Assembly (NCBI GenBank): GCA_037903355.1
Contig: JBAJFE010000005.1
Location: 1,984,001 to 2,048,000 of the forward strand
Source: Trichuris trichiura
Lineage: Eukaryota > Nematoda > Enoplea > Trichinellida > Trichuridae
DNA: 64,000 nt
Reading direction: 5' to 3'
Part shown: positions 1 through 13,008 of the stretch, in pieces
Numbering within the stretch: position 1 is the stretch's first letter
Layout of the letters: every line of letters begins with the position of its first letter
Translations under genes and position numbers: made by a program
The notes under the pieces: model-generated
Database searches by the model: none
Told to the model about the DNA's origin: nothing
Seen by the model: the letters and a program-made list of their open reading frames with translations, nothing else

Positions 1-1164
1 CTTTAGAACTACTCATCAATTGAGAAAAAGCAAGTCTTTAAACGCTTAACTCTTTGCAACGCGACGGCAGTATCTCTTGGATATGCAAATTTTTGCCCTA
101 CGATAGTATCCCATTATTTTAGAACTAATAAATTTTTGTTCTTCCGAAGCTTTCAGGACTAACGGTAACCCAACCTTAGCGGATAATCGGAGAATCGCTC
201 TGATTATCCGCTGAGAATGAGTTACAACCAACAAAAGAAAAAAGCCTCTTTAAATGCAAAAAAAGTTCAAACCCATACTACATTAACGATTTCTTTAAAA
301 TAATTTCTGAAATACTTAACAACTTTCGACGAACACTCTCTTGTTTTGGAGTAGGAGGATGAGGCGGGAAAAAATTGGACTACTCACAATATAGCAATCA
401 AGTGAAGCTATCATTACGAGGAAAAACGTTAAAAATGACAAGATATTTAGATGTCATACAGATGTATCACGTTATTTTTTTTTGAATGAAAGAATTGTAT
501 TAGCTTACCGGACTGCATAACCGTTCTACATACTCGCATCCGCAGAAAACATTGCTTTACCTTGAAAGAAGCCATGGTCGCAACGAGAAAAGGGGAAGAA
601 ATAGTGAAAATACGGTGACGCCACCATAGATGCAAAAAAAAGAAGAAACCAATAGCGCTTTTTTAATGAGCACTTTACTTTTCCATAAGTTCAGAAAAGT
701 TCACAGTCGTACTGCTTGTCAAGAGTAGAGACACGACTTCCATTTTAGGGAACGGTGCAAATGGTGGAGAAAAAATACGTCTTCTACTGCAACGTAATGC
801 GGAAGGATTTGGAAAAAGAAATAAAATAACAGTACGTCGTCGGAAGAAGAAACTGTGAAACCTAGTATTGAAGAGGAAATATAACCTAGTATACTTTTAA
901 AAGCAACGCTGGATAAAATAGTAGATCCAAAGATTCCTGCACGGTTGCGTTTAGCAATTAGTCTTCGTCCCTTTTCTTTTTTCCAGCGCTTCCTGGGACT
1001 GTCACTGACGAAACGGTGCCACATACAGTAAGGGTGATGGAGGATAGGAAAAGAACAGTTATCGAAGACGCCAAGTAAGCGCGCCAAATTGAACTCTTGA
1101 ACGTTGGTCATCCTTAGAAAGCAAGTTATAGGAAAGTTTACGCGCCATCACGTTGCAAACACGT
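1..1164. other. No gene recognised (downstream of importin alpha)
   Basis: This stretch lies beyond the importin alpha stop codon. It has AT-rich runs and a few short open frames on the minus strand, the longest 130 codons at 719-1111. None shows a recognisable domain, a conserved neighbour or convincing splice phase, so I treat them as chance. It may include the importin 3' UTR. Confidence 0.5.
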
Positions 1165-4100
1165 TCAACTGAAGCTGAAATCTTGGTCGTAATATTCGGA
1201 GCTCATCGATCCAAACTGGCCCGACTGCGCACTTTCTTCACCCGCAGGCAGCGAACCGCCCTCAATGAACAAGAATATTAATCGCGTGAAAAGGTATTCG
1301 AAAACTAAAAAAAACAACAACTTACGTCATTGAAGTATTTGTCAAGAATCTCGTAGGCCAGCTTATAAAGAGTTTCATTGTCGTGAGCTTGCAGTAATTC
1401 AATCTTATCCAAACCTGCAAAACCAAAAGCAGCCAAATAAGCTCAATCGATGTTGACTTGTGTCTCGCCTCCGCAATCTTCGATCATCTGAGCAACCGTA
1501 TCTGCTTCGTCCTCAGCCATCTTCAGTATATTATTCAGCCCATCCAAAATTACGTGCAGTACTTGCACATCACGAACAGACAGCATACTGCACATTGCTG
1601 GAATAACGTTTTGACGAACCATATATGCAACTTCTTCGCGTTGTCCACTTATGGTCACGTTGCTAATAGCCCAAGCCGCTTCCTTTTGTGTTGCAAAGTC
1701 GCCCTGGTAACAAAAGAAATAAGAAGATCGCCTGGAGTAGAGATCGCTTGAAGAAATGGACAATACTTTCATCATCAGCTGTATGATCATTGGAATTAGT
1801 TCGGCATTAATGACCGCCTGAACTTGTTCTCTATTTCCCGCGGTAATGTTGCTTAGAAACCAGACGGCTTCCTTGTTGATTTTATCCTTCGGATGATTCA
1901 ACAGTGACGGCATGTGATTCAAGGCACCACAGTCGAGAACAAGCTGGGTTTGTTCATCAGTACCGGTGACAACATTTCCTACAGCACGCAAGGCTGCCGC
2001 TTGCAGCTTAAGTTCGCTATGGTTGAGTAAAGCAACCAAATTAGGAACTACACCAGTATCTATGACCATCTAAATAAACTATAACTGCATAATGACAGTA
2101 CAGTCGTAGTCAACAAGACCTGGATTTGATCGTTTCCGCCGTCAGTCAAGTAGGATAGAGCCCAAACGGTGTCAACGAGAACCTTAGAAAAGGTGAAAAC
2201 AATAAAACTACTTCGGAAGGCCAAAAAAGCCTACGTTTGTGTCGCTGTGCGACAGTAGATACTTCAACGCCGGTAGCAGCTGTCTGATGGCATCCCGCGA
2301 AGGTGGCGGGTCCTTGCTACGGCACAGGTTTACGATTACCCAAGCAACGTTGCGCAAAAATCCAATGGGCACATCTCTCTTAATGAAAGATAGCAGCGGA
2401 TCGATGATACCCAATTGAATGCAATAGTCGCGATAGTGGGGACCATCGCCTGCAACAAGCAAAGTAAAAGCAATAGCATCCGCCTACTTCAAACAGAAAC
2501 CAATAGAGACAATTACAATATTTTATCAATTTATGCATAAATCATGTGAAACTGCTACATCTCGGTGATCATACCATTTTCATTCTACTTATAAGACGGT
2601 AGATCAAGCATGAAAAGCTACGTAACCCAAATTTCTTTAAACTCGTCCCTGACGTCGCTGCTTTTCAGAGCCGAAACAGAAAGCGCCCTCTGTAGGCGTT
2701 CCTGAGCATTAAATTGCTCAGTCCTGTTTTTCAGTTCAAGAAACTTACGAAGTGATAAAAAAGCTGTTGAAATTCAAACATTTGAATGGGAATGCTGAAC
2801 AGGAGCGCGTTACTCATGTGTACAGAATGTTGACAAACATTTGAATCGTCGGCCTCTCGACCACATTTAAAACAAGCCCTTATTGGACTACACTACGTCA
2901 CGAAGAATTATTTGCAAGTAAGCAGCTTTTAGCTTGAGCTGACGTCAGTGATTTTGCAAGTTGTGGTTTCCGCAAAAGTAAACCAACAAGCGGATAATGA
3001 CTTGAACTTACACTGGAGCGTAGTAAACTCAAGTAAGAGTAAAATATGAAAACGGCATTTCATTAAGCGAAAAAGAATCTTACCTATGATGTTACCCAAA
3101 GCCCAAACAGCCTGCTCGCACACGTTGTTATGCGGCGAATTCAAAAGCTGGAGAAAAAGAGGCACCGCACCTGCAATCCTCTCATTAATTGGTCAATTTG
3201 AAAAGTAAACTTATACCGGATTGGACTACGGCTTGCGTTTGTTCGCTGGTTCCGCTGGCGATATTTGTCAACGCCCATGCGGCTTCAAATTGAAGCGTCG
3301 GGCTAAGGTACAAAAGCAGGTTTTAAAAAAAAACAGGGAATGGCATTTAATAAAACGATCCTCCTACTTCTCATCGTGGCACAAGCATTTCACCAGGATT
3401 GGGAGAATACCAGACTTAATAAGGCCGTCAATTGGTGGATTTCGGTCGCTTGACAAAAGTTTTCTGCAACCATCACCCATTTGACCAGTAAATAAAGAAA
3501 AGCTTTAAAAAAAATACGCGCCTTGCTTGCTGAATAGCCATCAACCTCTTGTCGCTGTCCTGAGACTCGGCGCTTCTTAACAGCGATTCGTAGTACTCCT
3601 GGTCTTCCTTCGGCAAGCTTGTACTCGGCTCTTCCATGCCATCTAGCAAGATCATGGGGATAAAATTTAGAACTTTAAGCAAAAGAATTATTCAAATCAC
3701 CTATCTTAACGGGAACATTTCTTTTCTTTAGCACAGTCTCGTCACGTTTCATTTTACGCAGTTCAAGTACTGCCTCGTTTCGCCTTCGCCGCATTTCCTA
3801 CATAGCCAGAGATAAGCAAAATAACAAAACAATCAAATAATCAGCGTAGGCAATTATTAATAGAATAAGTACCTGACAATCATACTACTGTAACAACAAC
3901 AAAAATAACGGTTTTCAGCGGAATGCAGCCGTTGAGACAGTTAATTATTTTAAGGCTTCATCAAAACGAATAAAGATAGGGAGTGAATCACTAATTACAG
4001 TCAAGTTGATTTTAAAGAGCTGAAGCGATTAACAAATATGACACTGACGCATTATCAGGGAAACCGTGGAACTATCTTTGCTTAGAAATAAGCGTAAGGA

Positions 4101-4467
4101 AACGAGAGTTCAATTCCGACAACAAATGCTTTGGTCAACAATGTGTAGCATACAAAACGGACAGACAAGGCTTTTGCCAGATTTGCCTATCGTTTAGTCG
4201 GAAATTAGTTTGTCAACATGCAAGCGAAATGCCTGCTACGTCAAAAAGTAACCAAGCTGCACCTCGCGGAGGCGCACGTGAGATAAGTCTTGTAAATTTT
4301 TGGAAACAAAATTTACAAACACTAATGGGGATTACCAGCACCAAGCGTACTAGTAACGTCACCTAAACAGGCCTAGCAGGCAAATTACGACAACTACGAA
4401 TTACCTCGGCGTTCTTTCCTTTGTTTTTGAAAGACATCAAACGAGTCTGCGTCTGGCGTTCTTCCAT
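1165..4467 (-). CDS. KPNA3/4-like: Importin subunit alpha-3-like (karyopherin alpha), multi-exon
   Basis: Adaptor that binds classical nuclear localisation signals and links cargo to importin beta for import through nuclear pores. The first exon (4467-4405, 21 codons) begins MEERQTQTR and enters the importin-beta-binding domain. Exon 2 (3797-3701) carries the arginine run EMRRRR and RKMKRDE, typical of that domain; exon 3 opens at about 3642 after a 58-nt intron. Later exons hold ARM repeats with landmark strings [29 protein letters not shown] and [13 protein letters not shown]. The alpha-3 signature [11 protein letters not shown] appears as [11 protein letters not shown] near 1950. The C-terminus reads EILDKYFND, then an acidic/serine tail ending at TGA 1165-1167. 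Wording matches vertebrate KPNA3/4 and worm IMA-3 better than KPNA1 or KPNA2. The first intron (3798-4404) is unusually long for this window. Confidence 0.93.
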
Positions 4468-5383
4468 TTTCGCGCAATCTTTCGGACCAATAAAAGTGCT
4501 AGGTAAGTAATACAAGATTGAATCGCCAAGCTGTAAAACGGACGATCAAAGCGCAATCGCTTCAACTACCTTAGCAGAGCATTGACGTGTTATGACGCTT
4601 GGGGGGTTTGCTACAGTATCGCAACACAAATACGCAGGTAACAAGTTGTTTCCCACCTGTCAAAGCGGCTTTCACTTTCAGTCCGCTTGTCGAAATTCCC
4701 ATTAAAGCTAGTCTGCTCCAAAAAAAAGGTTACGGCTCACTACTTATTTGGGTATAATGTTTGCCTTGCCTTCATTTTTTTGTACGAATCTTATTTTGAA
4801 CTACATATTGAACCATAGAGTGCAGTCCAGCGCGCGCAACGAACTCCTACTTTGCAAATTCAACTGGCAACATATAAAAGCATTAGCATTACTGTATAAG
4901 CTAGTTTTTATGACTATGTTTTTTTTGCTCTTTGCTTACCTGCTTTTCATTGTACAGTATGCTGTGTGTAAATAACTCCTCCAAAGGTAATGTTGCGCTT
5001 GAAATTAACAATCTTGAGCTTCCATTTCACTGTCAACAGCATTCAAGGTAAGCAAAGTTCTTTTAAGCCCTAAACAGTGCCTTGACATGATGTTAAATGT
5101 TGTCGGAAATTAATTTCGTCATCCGTTTGTTAAAGCTAAGATGAAGAGTAATCTTCTCTCTGAATTCGCTTATTTTATTTGTTTTATTTTGCTGCTTGAA
5201 GAATACGTTATTGCGTGTCCGTTTAGGAGAGTGCCTGCTGCGAGAAAAGCTTTAATTTTGCAATGCGTAAACGAATGCCGCGGACAGCAATTTGGTAATG
5301 AAGAAAAGCAAACGTGAACAAATGTTTTTTGTTTTTCTTTGGCTTTCGTCGTTTCACTAATACTGTCAAACCCGTTTGGATTA
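4468..5383. other. Intergenic between importin alpha and the CP110-like gene
   Basis: Probable promoter side of importin alpha and 3' flank of the CP110-like gene. A hydrophobic plus-strand open frame of 75 codons at 4748-4975 has no recognisable features and sits in AT-rich sequence. I see no other support for a gene. Confidence 0.4.
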
Positions 5384-6837
5384 TCAGCGCCAAGGTTTTC
5401 GCGTCGTGACAGCAGCGCTGCTAAGCCTATTCTTTTTTGTCTTTGTACTGTTTCCTAAGGCGTTCAATCCAGTTGACTTGGCATTGGCAGGCAAAGATTT
5501 GTTATGAATAGACGGCTTTCTTTCTAAACTCAAAAAGTTCCTTTGATCCCGGGTTGCCGTATTTAAATTCGATGTTGATTTGCTTGTTTGACTACGTGCC
5601 ATCTTTAGCTGCACATTTTTTACCGGCTGCTTTTCTTGAACGCTCGGATGCTTCGTTGCTTTCAGCCTTTCTTCCTGACGTCCATTAGCACTTCGAGTTT
5701 GGCATTCCTTGAGAATTCTCCTATCTTCCGCAATTATAACCATACGCTCTCGGACGGGAATGACAAAAAATACACGATGTATGTCAATTAATGCTGTCTG
5801 CAACTGGAGAGTTTTGATGATTTTCAGGTTCCTAAGTAAAAATAAAACGTACCTGATAGAGAAGAACTCGTTTATATTGCAGCTGATGGTCCGTAAGTTT
5901 TCCATCCTCCTTCAATGTATGCAGTTGTGCCCAGTGTTCATGTATGGACTGTTGGATTCTTTGTACAGCGGCTGTTCGCAACAGTCTTCTAGTTAGGAAA
6001 CCTTTAACCAAAGCTGCAAGTCGCAACGTGAGAACTTTTGGAATTTTGGCAAAGGCTTCCTGCTGCATGGGACCATTAGGCACACATTCATTGTGCTTGC
6101 GGCAAAATATTCTGCCTTGACTGGACAGCACCGGTTTTTCCTTAAGAACTTTTTGCGGATTTGTGTTCAAGTAATAGGACGACTGTTTGGCGTTTCGGAA
6201 AGTTGCGTCAGACGAGCCACAAACTGTGGATGAACTTCCGCCATCCATCCTTGGCTTTGTCGCTGTAAATTGCATTTTCTTCAACTTATCCCTCAGACTG
6301 CACATGTAGGCGATCTGAATTTCCAATGTTTGCCGCTCCTGATCTTGACGCATTCGCAAATTCTCCAACTGCAACCGATGGTACTCTTTCAGCATACAGC
6401 GCATTTCGTTTAGACCAATCAACTGTTGTTCAACCACCTCAACATTTAAACCGATTTCTCCAACGTACTCTCCGCACTGCTGCAATACATTCGTAAATTT
6501 GTCGCTGATAACCGGAGAAAAAGACGTAGATGGAAAGCGTAGTTGCGAATCACATTGCCAACGATCGGATACCAAAGTTCTACTACTACTTAAATTAGTA
6601 CGATCGGTATTCATGCCTGAAGAACTCATTTTTTGAACGAAAACCCGAAATCAGTTTTATCAGAAAAAGTGTACCTGAACGTCTATCGCTATTTTCATTG
6701 CTGGCAAAGTAAGCGATCGACGTTTCCGTACTATTTGAATCAAAGCTGAAAGTAGGAGTTTCGACGACGTACGATCGACTTCTAACCATTCTTTCCGTCG
6801 TTTTCCCTTCCGAATCGATGGACTCCAGTTCGGTCAT
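5384..6837 (-). CDS. CCP110-like: CP110-like centriolar coiled-coil protein
   Basis: CP110 caps distal ends of mother and daughter centrioles and restrains cilium assembly. Three exons can be placed: 6837-6676, one starting at 6616, and the last beginning near 5800 after a roughly 50-nt intron. The join gives KRVLLYQ followed by LQTALIDIHRVFFV. The C-terminal block matches the conserved part of vertebrate CP110: AALVKGFLTRRLLRT, then RVLLYQ, DIHRVFFVIPVRERM and EDRRILKECQ, in the same order and spacing. A central stretch rich in Gln, Glu and Arg (near 6300-6400) is a likely coiled coil. The tail is basic and Ser/Thr-rich, ending at TGA 5384-5386. The N-terminus, from ATG 6835-6837, is low in recognisable features. 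Homology rests on the C-terminal domain only; the protein (roughly 430 residues) is much shorter than human CP110 (about 990). Confidence 0.75.
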
Positions 6838-7102
6838 TTCTCACTGCCTTTCCAGTTGCGCTCACACTTTGCGAAACAATTTTCCTATACGTGCACTGCT
6901 ACTACAACAAAAGTCGTATTATCCACGATAACAGAGCTTTTCCTCCATTGCTAAGTGGTAGCGCAGCCTAAAAAGGTATAACCGTACGAGCTGCTCCCAA
7001 ACTGAAGAAAAAAGCGCGCAATCCATATTTCAACATAGAAACTTCGCGTCAGGAAAGAGAAACTTATTCATACTTTGCCAAGGGCGTTGTAGGAACAATT
7101 TC

Positions 7103-8505
7103 TTACGGTTTACACAAGCATACAGAAGCTTTCAGATTCGTAAAATCAAACGGCGGGCAGTAGAAAAGGTTTAACCTGAATAAACGTCCCGGCAAATGTT
7201 TACCACCTAACGCTTCGTAATGTCGGTACAAGCGCGCAGTTTCATCAAACTGGCGCATTATTCCTTCATACGGTATGGTAAACAAGTAGTGGAACCTGAA
7301 AGTCGCATTGCAGTCTGTAGACTCATTTTTTGCCTTATTTCCTATTCCTGTTGTCCTGTTGAAAAACGGCTGCTACACGAAAAAAATTTTTAAAGCCATT
7401 AAATTACTAGCGAAGAAAATCAATACGCGCTTTAGTCTTTCAAAAAGCTGAAATGGCGTCACGCCGTTTGACTCCTGGTTTAACGATTTTGCGGAAAAAG
7501 TTATTTTCGTAAATGCGCATATATCTTTACGGCGAACTTTAAAGAAACATAAATTTACTGAATTTAACCAAATCAATATTATTGATGTCTTGACACGCAA
7601 TTGCCTACCACCTCACCTGGGAAACAATTTGAATTGAAAAGTACTCGAACGATCGGACGGTAGAATTTTAAATTCGTTTTCAACCGAGGCGGCACTCGCA
7701 GCTAGCGTCCCTTACGATTGTTTAAGACTGAATGGATGGAAACAAAGTCAAACAATTTCGGAACAAGGAAATGAATAGAAATATTAAAACCTGTTAGTTT
7801 TAAGTTCTTTCAAACAACGTGAAAGAAGCAGCGGGTGTTACAGATAATTGCCTATCTCCCGCGTCCTCGTATTGCCTACTTTGCGCCGCGCCATTGGAAA
7901 AATGCAGGTACCGTTCTGACAAATATGCCACCAATCTGTTGCGGCCTTACTGACGAATATGCCAACCGTCTCATCTTGCTCTTATCTAGCCCTAAGCCAA
8001 AACGTAAGCCTTGTTTCTAGGATCAGGCTTGGATAAGGATAGAACAGGATGACCAGCAAACCTACAGTATGCCAATGGGGCCCACAACTAGGAATTAAAG
8101 CTTTTAAAATCCATTCCACCGAGATAATTCAAAATGAAAGAAAACTGCTTTCACGCGTTGCCCTCAAGAAAGTTACCAGAGCAGATGTGGTGCTGCACGA
8201 ACCATAAAATTATTCGTCTATTCATTAGCGGAGATGTTCAAAATCACTGTCTAATAATTGAAAAATGTCTTTTAGATAAAAAAAACTAGTGAAATCGGTC
8301 TATCCTGTAGCAGTAATACAGCACCTAACATGGCAGTTACACAAAACCAATAAAGCTCAGTCTGTTCATATCTACAAGTAAAAATAGGCAAACAATGCAT
8401 TATTTGTCTGAGGTCAATTGACGTCAACAGGCTGCAAGAATATCTGAACAGTAAAGGATAAAAAAAGAGAAAACTGCCGAGCGAATTCATTATGTAAATG
8501 CGCAT
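7103..8505 (-). CDS. Candidate multi-exon gene, function unknown
   Basis: Several minus-strand segments between LCMT1 and CP110 look like exons but I could not name or fully join them. The best join is at 7610 to 7300: a frame ending FQFKLFPR splices (donor CAG/GTGAGG, acceptor TTTCAG) to FHYLFTIPYEGIMRQFDE and continues RLYRHYEALGGKHLPGRLFR. A basic segment RRLAYSSVRPQQIGG lies near 7900-8000, and a hydrophobic segment containing ELYWFCVTAMLGAVLLL near 8280-8350. A small membrane or mitochondrial protein would fit, but that is a guess. The segments could belong to more than one gene or partly be noise. Confidence 0.3.
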
Positions 8506-8575
8506 TTACGAATCAATACTCTAAAACAATGTATGGCTAGGAAGTTTAAATAAAATCTATTCAACCTTTTTGACG

Positions 8576-9783
8576 TTAGGAGTCGAAAAATTTAGCAAAC
8601 GGAGAATTCTTGCTTGAACAGTTTTCGAAATTGATTTCAGTTTGCGTACACCTTCCTTTGGAAGCTATAGCAAAAATGTAATGTTGCAACAGCTGTGACA
8701 ACAATATTGGCTCATCCAAAAACTCGATCTTTTGAATGCTAAAAATGCAAGCGAAAAATGAATTACCGTATTAACAAGTGTAAATAGAATTCACGTACCG
8801 TCGTACGGTATCGGAAGGAAAGCATTTTTCAAAGACATAGTTGGCGCGCCAATGGGTCACCTTCTCCCAGCCGGCATTCAAAAGCAAACTACGCACTGCA
8901 GCATCGTCTTTGAAATTTTGTAAACCCGGTACTGGAATACCACGACGCTCCATGTTGCTTTCGAATATGGTCATAAAATTGTCACTTCCCGTGCCTGCAG
9001 GTTCGTAGCAAAGCAGTATGGAGTTTGAAAATGCATTAACCAAATAGGCAAGTAAGTTTTGACATTCACCCGAGCTGAGGTACATAAGAACGCACTCCAG
9101 CACTATCAAAATTGGTTCCGCGAAGTCAAGCACGTGCTTGGTGACAAAATAGTCGTTTAGTTCCTTCACATCTCTCAGATCCGATCCGACCATGTAGTAA
9201 TTTCCCATGTGGATTTCGTTTTTGCAATCCGTCATCTTGACAGGAGCTAAATCGCTAGTTTCGATTCAAAAAGGTTGAATTTCAACTTACCTGATCCATG
9301 CGCGTTGCTGGAGGGATTGAAGATTACAGCATGCTCTTCCAGCACAGCTTTCTTTTTAAGAACGATGTTATCAAAGTCTACTTCAACGAAGCACTTCAGC
9401 GCTACATTGTCTTGCCGCAATTTCCAATAAAGCGTATCGTATCCAGCGCCAAGGCTTAACACCTGACCTTGGCTGCCATAGACAGCCAAGAACTGACGAA
9501 CAATCGTTTCTATCCCTTTTACGCGTACAAAGCAACCACGATGCATCTCTGCCGTACGAAGCCTGCCGCTTTGAGGTGCAACAAAATAGGAAATAAATGG
9601 GTCTTTCCAGTAGCCCAACGCTACTGCAGAGGCTTTTAAATCGCTTGCATCGTCATTCGTTCCTTGAATTTTCTCTTCAAAGCTCTGCGGAAGACTAGCG
9701 TCACTTTCGCAAATAAAAAAGGAGTTTGACAACGCTTGCTTGTGCTTCTCCATTACAACGCAAGCATTTGACCAAACCTTCAA
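8576..9783 (-). CDS. LCMT1: Leucine carboxyl methyltransferase 1 (PP2A methyltransferase)
   Basis: Uses S-adenosylmethionine to methylate the C-terminal leucine of the PP2A catalytic subunit, favouring regulatory B-subunit binding. The first exon carries family landmarks in order: GTNDDAS, VALGYWKDPFISYFV, HRGCFVRVKGI, the SAM-binding LSLGAGYDTLYWKL and VEVDFDNIV. The second exon (about 9236 down to 8790) gives YYMVGSDLRDVKEL, ILIVLECVLMYLS and LLCYEPAGTGSDNF, then NAGWEKV. The last exon adds KIEFLDEPILLSQLLQHY and a short unconserved tail to TAA at 8576-8578. Start is taken at ATG 9783; an internal Met ten codons on (9753) is also possible because the N-terminus is variable in the family. 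All SAM-pocket landmarks are present, so I expect an active enzyme. Confidence 0.92.
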
Positions 9784-10283
9784 ATAGCCAAGTGCAGCTA
9801 TTTAGTAGTAGCACTTAACAGCTTCAGGCAGTGCTGCAGAGCGAAAAATAATTATTCGGGTCAGTGTTGAAACTTGACGAATTCAAAAAAGATTAACATA
9901 CTTAATACGCGTAGAACGTCGCTAGAAGGTAGGAAATAATTTTTTAAAAATAATCGCACAACGACGATCAAATTTATTCCGTAGAAAATAAGTTCGAGGT
10001 ATTTAAAGTCTAAACATAATGATGCTCAGGTACGCATGAATGTATGATTTGCAGGTTATACAAGTAAAGACATTTGACCTAATAAAAATGCCGCATTTGT
10101 AATTGAATGCGGCTGCGCAGACTGCGTCATTTTGCAAATAAAACTTTTTTTGCGGGCAGTTGGCACGGGCTAAAACACTTTCTGGACGAAACGAAGCAGC
10201 GCAGTTTTCCCCATTCAAACCGCGACGTCCTTGAAGCAATTGTCCGTATTTTAGCATGAAAAAATTTTAATCGTTCAAAGTAG
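9784..10283. other. Intergenic between LCMT1 and IFT74
   Basis: About 500 bp separating two minus-strand genes, probably IFT74 3' UTR and LCMT1 upstream sequence. Short minus-strand frames at 10003-10375 overlap the end of IFT74 in other phases and have no recognisable content. Confidence 0.4.
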
Positions 10284-13008
10284 TCAGTTATGCGGCAATA
10301 AGCTGTGCTTTTGGACAAGCAAGCTGTTGTAGTCCGCAACGGACTTAAGAACAGCTTCCTTTGTGACTTGTACATTGTCCGCTACGGAATAAGCTTTCAA
10401 CTCGGCTTGCAAGCACTCGTTCTCCTTCTTGAAACTATGCAAGTTTCTTTCAACGCTGATTATCTGTAAACAAGTCAGTTTCAAATATCCGTACAACAGT
10501 TTGTGCATTAAAGGCTAATAAACTGATAATGTTTGTACCTTTTCCACTTGCGTATTTGCACTTATCCGCTGGTCAACAGAATTATGGCGGGATTCTAGTT
10601 CCTTTAGTAGGCGAGCGCTTTTGTCGATCTGCTCCTTCAGATCAGCCTTTTTCTTCGCGCTTTCAAGAGACCGCCGTTCAGCCTTCTCGCGAACTTCTTC
10701 TAGCATACTGTACTTCTGCAAATCATTTTTTAAAATGCTCATCTTTTCTTCTATGACATTTGTTTCTTCGTTGTACACGGAAGTTTCGTTTTGCTGCTTT
10801 TCCAAAACTGTCACTACTTGCAAATATTCTGAAAAGAACAATATCCATCGTTGCTAAAAATGCGTTTAAACAACCATTCAAAAGTTTATCGTGAGCAGTT
10901 GCTTTATCTGGTTCGCCGCCAACAGCCTGAAATCTTGAAATGACAATTGCGCATAAATCGCAATTGCTTACGCTGGAAAGAAGAGCGTCTTCTAAGTTGT
11001 TGATGCAAAGTTTGAGCTTAGCAATAGCTTCCTTCTCGGAAGCGCACAGACGTGACAGCCGATGGGCTTCTAAATAAAATTCGTATAAAAAACCATACTA
11101 TCATTATAAATGCTGTTAGCGCCACCTTTTTCAAGTTTTTGGCGATTATTCCCAGACACGTCTGCACCCATGTCAGTGAGTTCTCGTTTCTCCGCTTTAA
11201 GCAAAGCGATCTCGTGTCTCTGTTCTTCCATCCTTTTAAGAACAAAAAAAAACAATAGTCAAGATAAAACTCGTCATTTCAAATTTTACTGTTTTTGCAT
11301 GGACAATATATCCTTGTTATCTTGCTTCATGTCTGACAAAAGCTTTTCCCGCTGCTGCTGCGGTAAACACTGCTCTTCAACTTCTGCGCGAAGACGAGCA
11401 CGCTCGTTATTCATTTGCGCTAAGTCGCTGATGAGCTTCACTTTAAAAAAAAACAACAAAATTCATTCCTGCAATCAACAATTGCATTTTACAAGCATCT
11501 ATATTGGTTCCGTCCAAACCCAATTCCTGTACGGAAACAAAACAAGATTAAAGGAGCAAACGAGCTGCGGATTATTTACGCATTCCAGCTTGTCAATTTT
11601 TTCATTCAAATTTTGGCATTCCGTGTTCTGTCCTTCTAAGCGATTTTCAAGATCCACCTTTCTCTGCTGCAAACTGTAATATCGCAACTTCGTTTCTTCA
11701 TCCTAAAATGGCGCAGTAGGTTATAATTGCGGATGTTTTGCTGTTTTTTTTTAATATGGAACAACAAACGCAAGAAAAGCCTACTGGCAACGCTAATTTC
11801 GTCTACGTACGGCTTTTCAGTTAGCGTATCGATTGTCTGACAATGGGACAGCAAAGCTTGATTTCAAAAGAACGCAGCATTAGCCTTATTAGGATCAAAG
11901 ATTGAAAACGACTCGATTTTTATTGCCTACGTTAAGCTGACTGCGCAACTCGTTTGTTCAAAAATCTACGCAATTAATTTAATCAAAAAAAATTTATTCT
12001 GACGAGCATTGCGCTGTGCTGCTCTGAAATGAAGCTTTCAGCTGCTGTAGTCAAAAATGAAAATAACAGTTAACGAATCTTACTATATTTGTCAAAGTCG
12101 TATCGGAATGACTTTTTAGGAATTGCAGAGTTTCTTCAGCGTCAGCTAGCTGTCTTTCTTTGCTAAACAATCGCTGAACTCGAACAGTCGCAGTTCAAAT
12201 GAGATTACTGCTCACTTCCTACTTTCTTCGTACATTCTGTCAAGTTCTTGAACGCTCTCGTTGTTGCTACGTTCAACCTTTTTAAAATGTGTGAAGTAAG
12301 AGAGAGGAGATAGATTCTCTACTAACTGTTACCGCTGCACATTCTTGGAGAACGTCGGTCAATGAAGTCCGCGTATTTTGTTTATCCAACATCTTAAAAA
12401 AAACTATAGAGTAAATACCTGAGCGGTTGAAGTACTCACAAAATTGTAATTTGCCAGAGCTTTGCGTAAGTCATAAATTTGTTCTGCCAAAAGAGTTGCC
12501 CTGAACGGAAAAACAAAATAAAGCAATGGAACACTGAACGGTTAACGAAAAACCATTACGTTTCATTCATTGGAGCTTGATTTTCGTATTCTTTCATGAA
12601 TTTTGCTTTCTCGCCAGTTAAGCGATTTATTTCCATTTTAAACGATCGGATCTTTTCCCTAAATTTCAAGATACCGCTCATTTTCCCTGAATTCATTTCG
12701 CGTCGTGCATTTAACCGTAACAAATCCAAGTAATACGTTTTGTCTTGGATCAGTCGGCCTTTGAGAACTAAGAATACGTTTACTTAGAACGGGTAAACTT
12801 TTTCCAAGTTATCTACTCGATCCGCTACTTGGAGGACGAGCGGCTTGAAGCCCGTGCTCGCTGAGCGATATGATAGACGGTCGTGATTGAGTAAAACGAC
12901 CTTCAATAAAATCCCTCATTTTAAGACTAGCAGCGCGGGTACACTTGTTGCATGCAGCGAACCTGCCGACGTAGTTCTGAATGACAAACTTGAAGCTGGT
13001 CTCTGCAT
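10284..13008 (-). CDS. IFT74: Intraflagellar transport protein 74 (IFT-B core)
   Basis: Coiled-coil subunit of the IFT-B train; with IFT81 it carries tubulin along ciliary axonemes. The N-terminus (start taken at ATG 13006-13008) is a basic Ser/Pro/Arg-rich segment, MQRPASSLSFRTTSAGS then ARPPSSGSSR, as in other IFT74 proteins. It is followed by the conserved block VLKGRLIQDKTYYLDLLRL (human: ILDKSYYLGLLRSK) around 12700-12760. A long heptad-rich coiled coil spread over many small exons follows, with EKAKFMKEYENQAP and EQCLPQQQREKLLSDMKQDNKDI recognisable. The C-terminal exon reads VTKEAVLKSVADYNSLLVQK (human: IKKNVTKQIAEYNKTIVD) and stops at TGA 10284-10286. Several middle exons are small and were not individually phased. 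Worms use IFT74 in sensory neuron cilia. Confidence 0.85.

Noticed and set aside
719..1111. 130-codon minus-strand ORF downstream of importin alpha
   Set aside because: No domain, no splice support, low-complexity Phe/Ser/Arg translation in AT-rich DNA.
10003..10375. Two overlapping minus-strand ORFs after IFT74
   Set aside because: They overlap the true IFT74 3' exon or its UTR in other frames and have no recognisable content.
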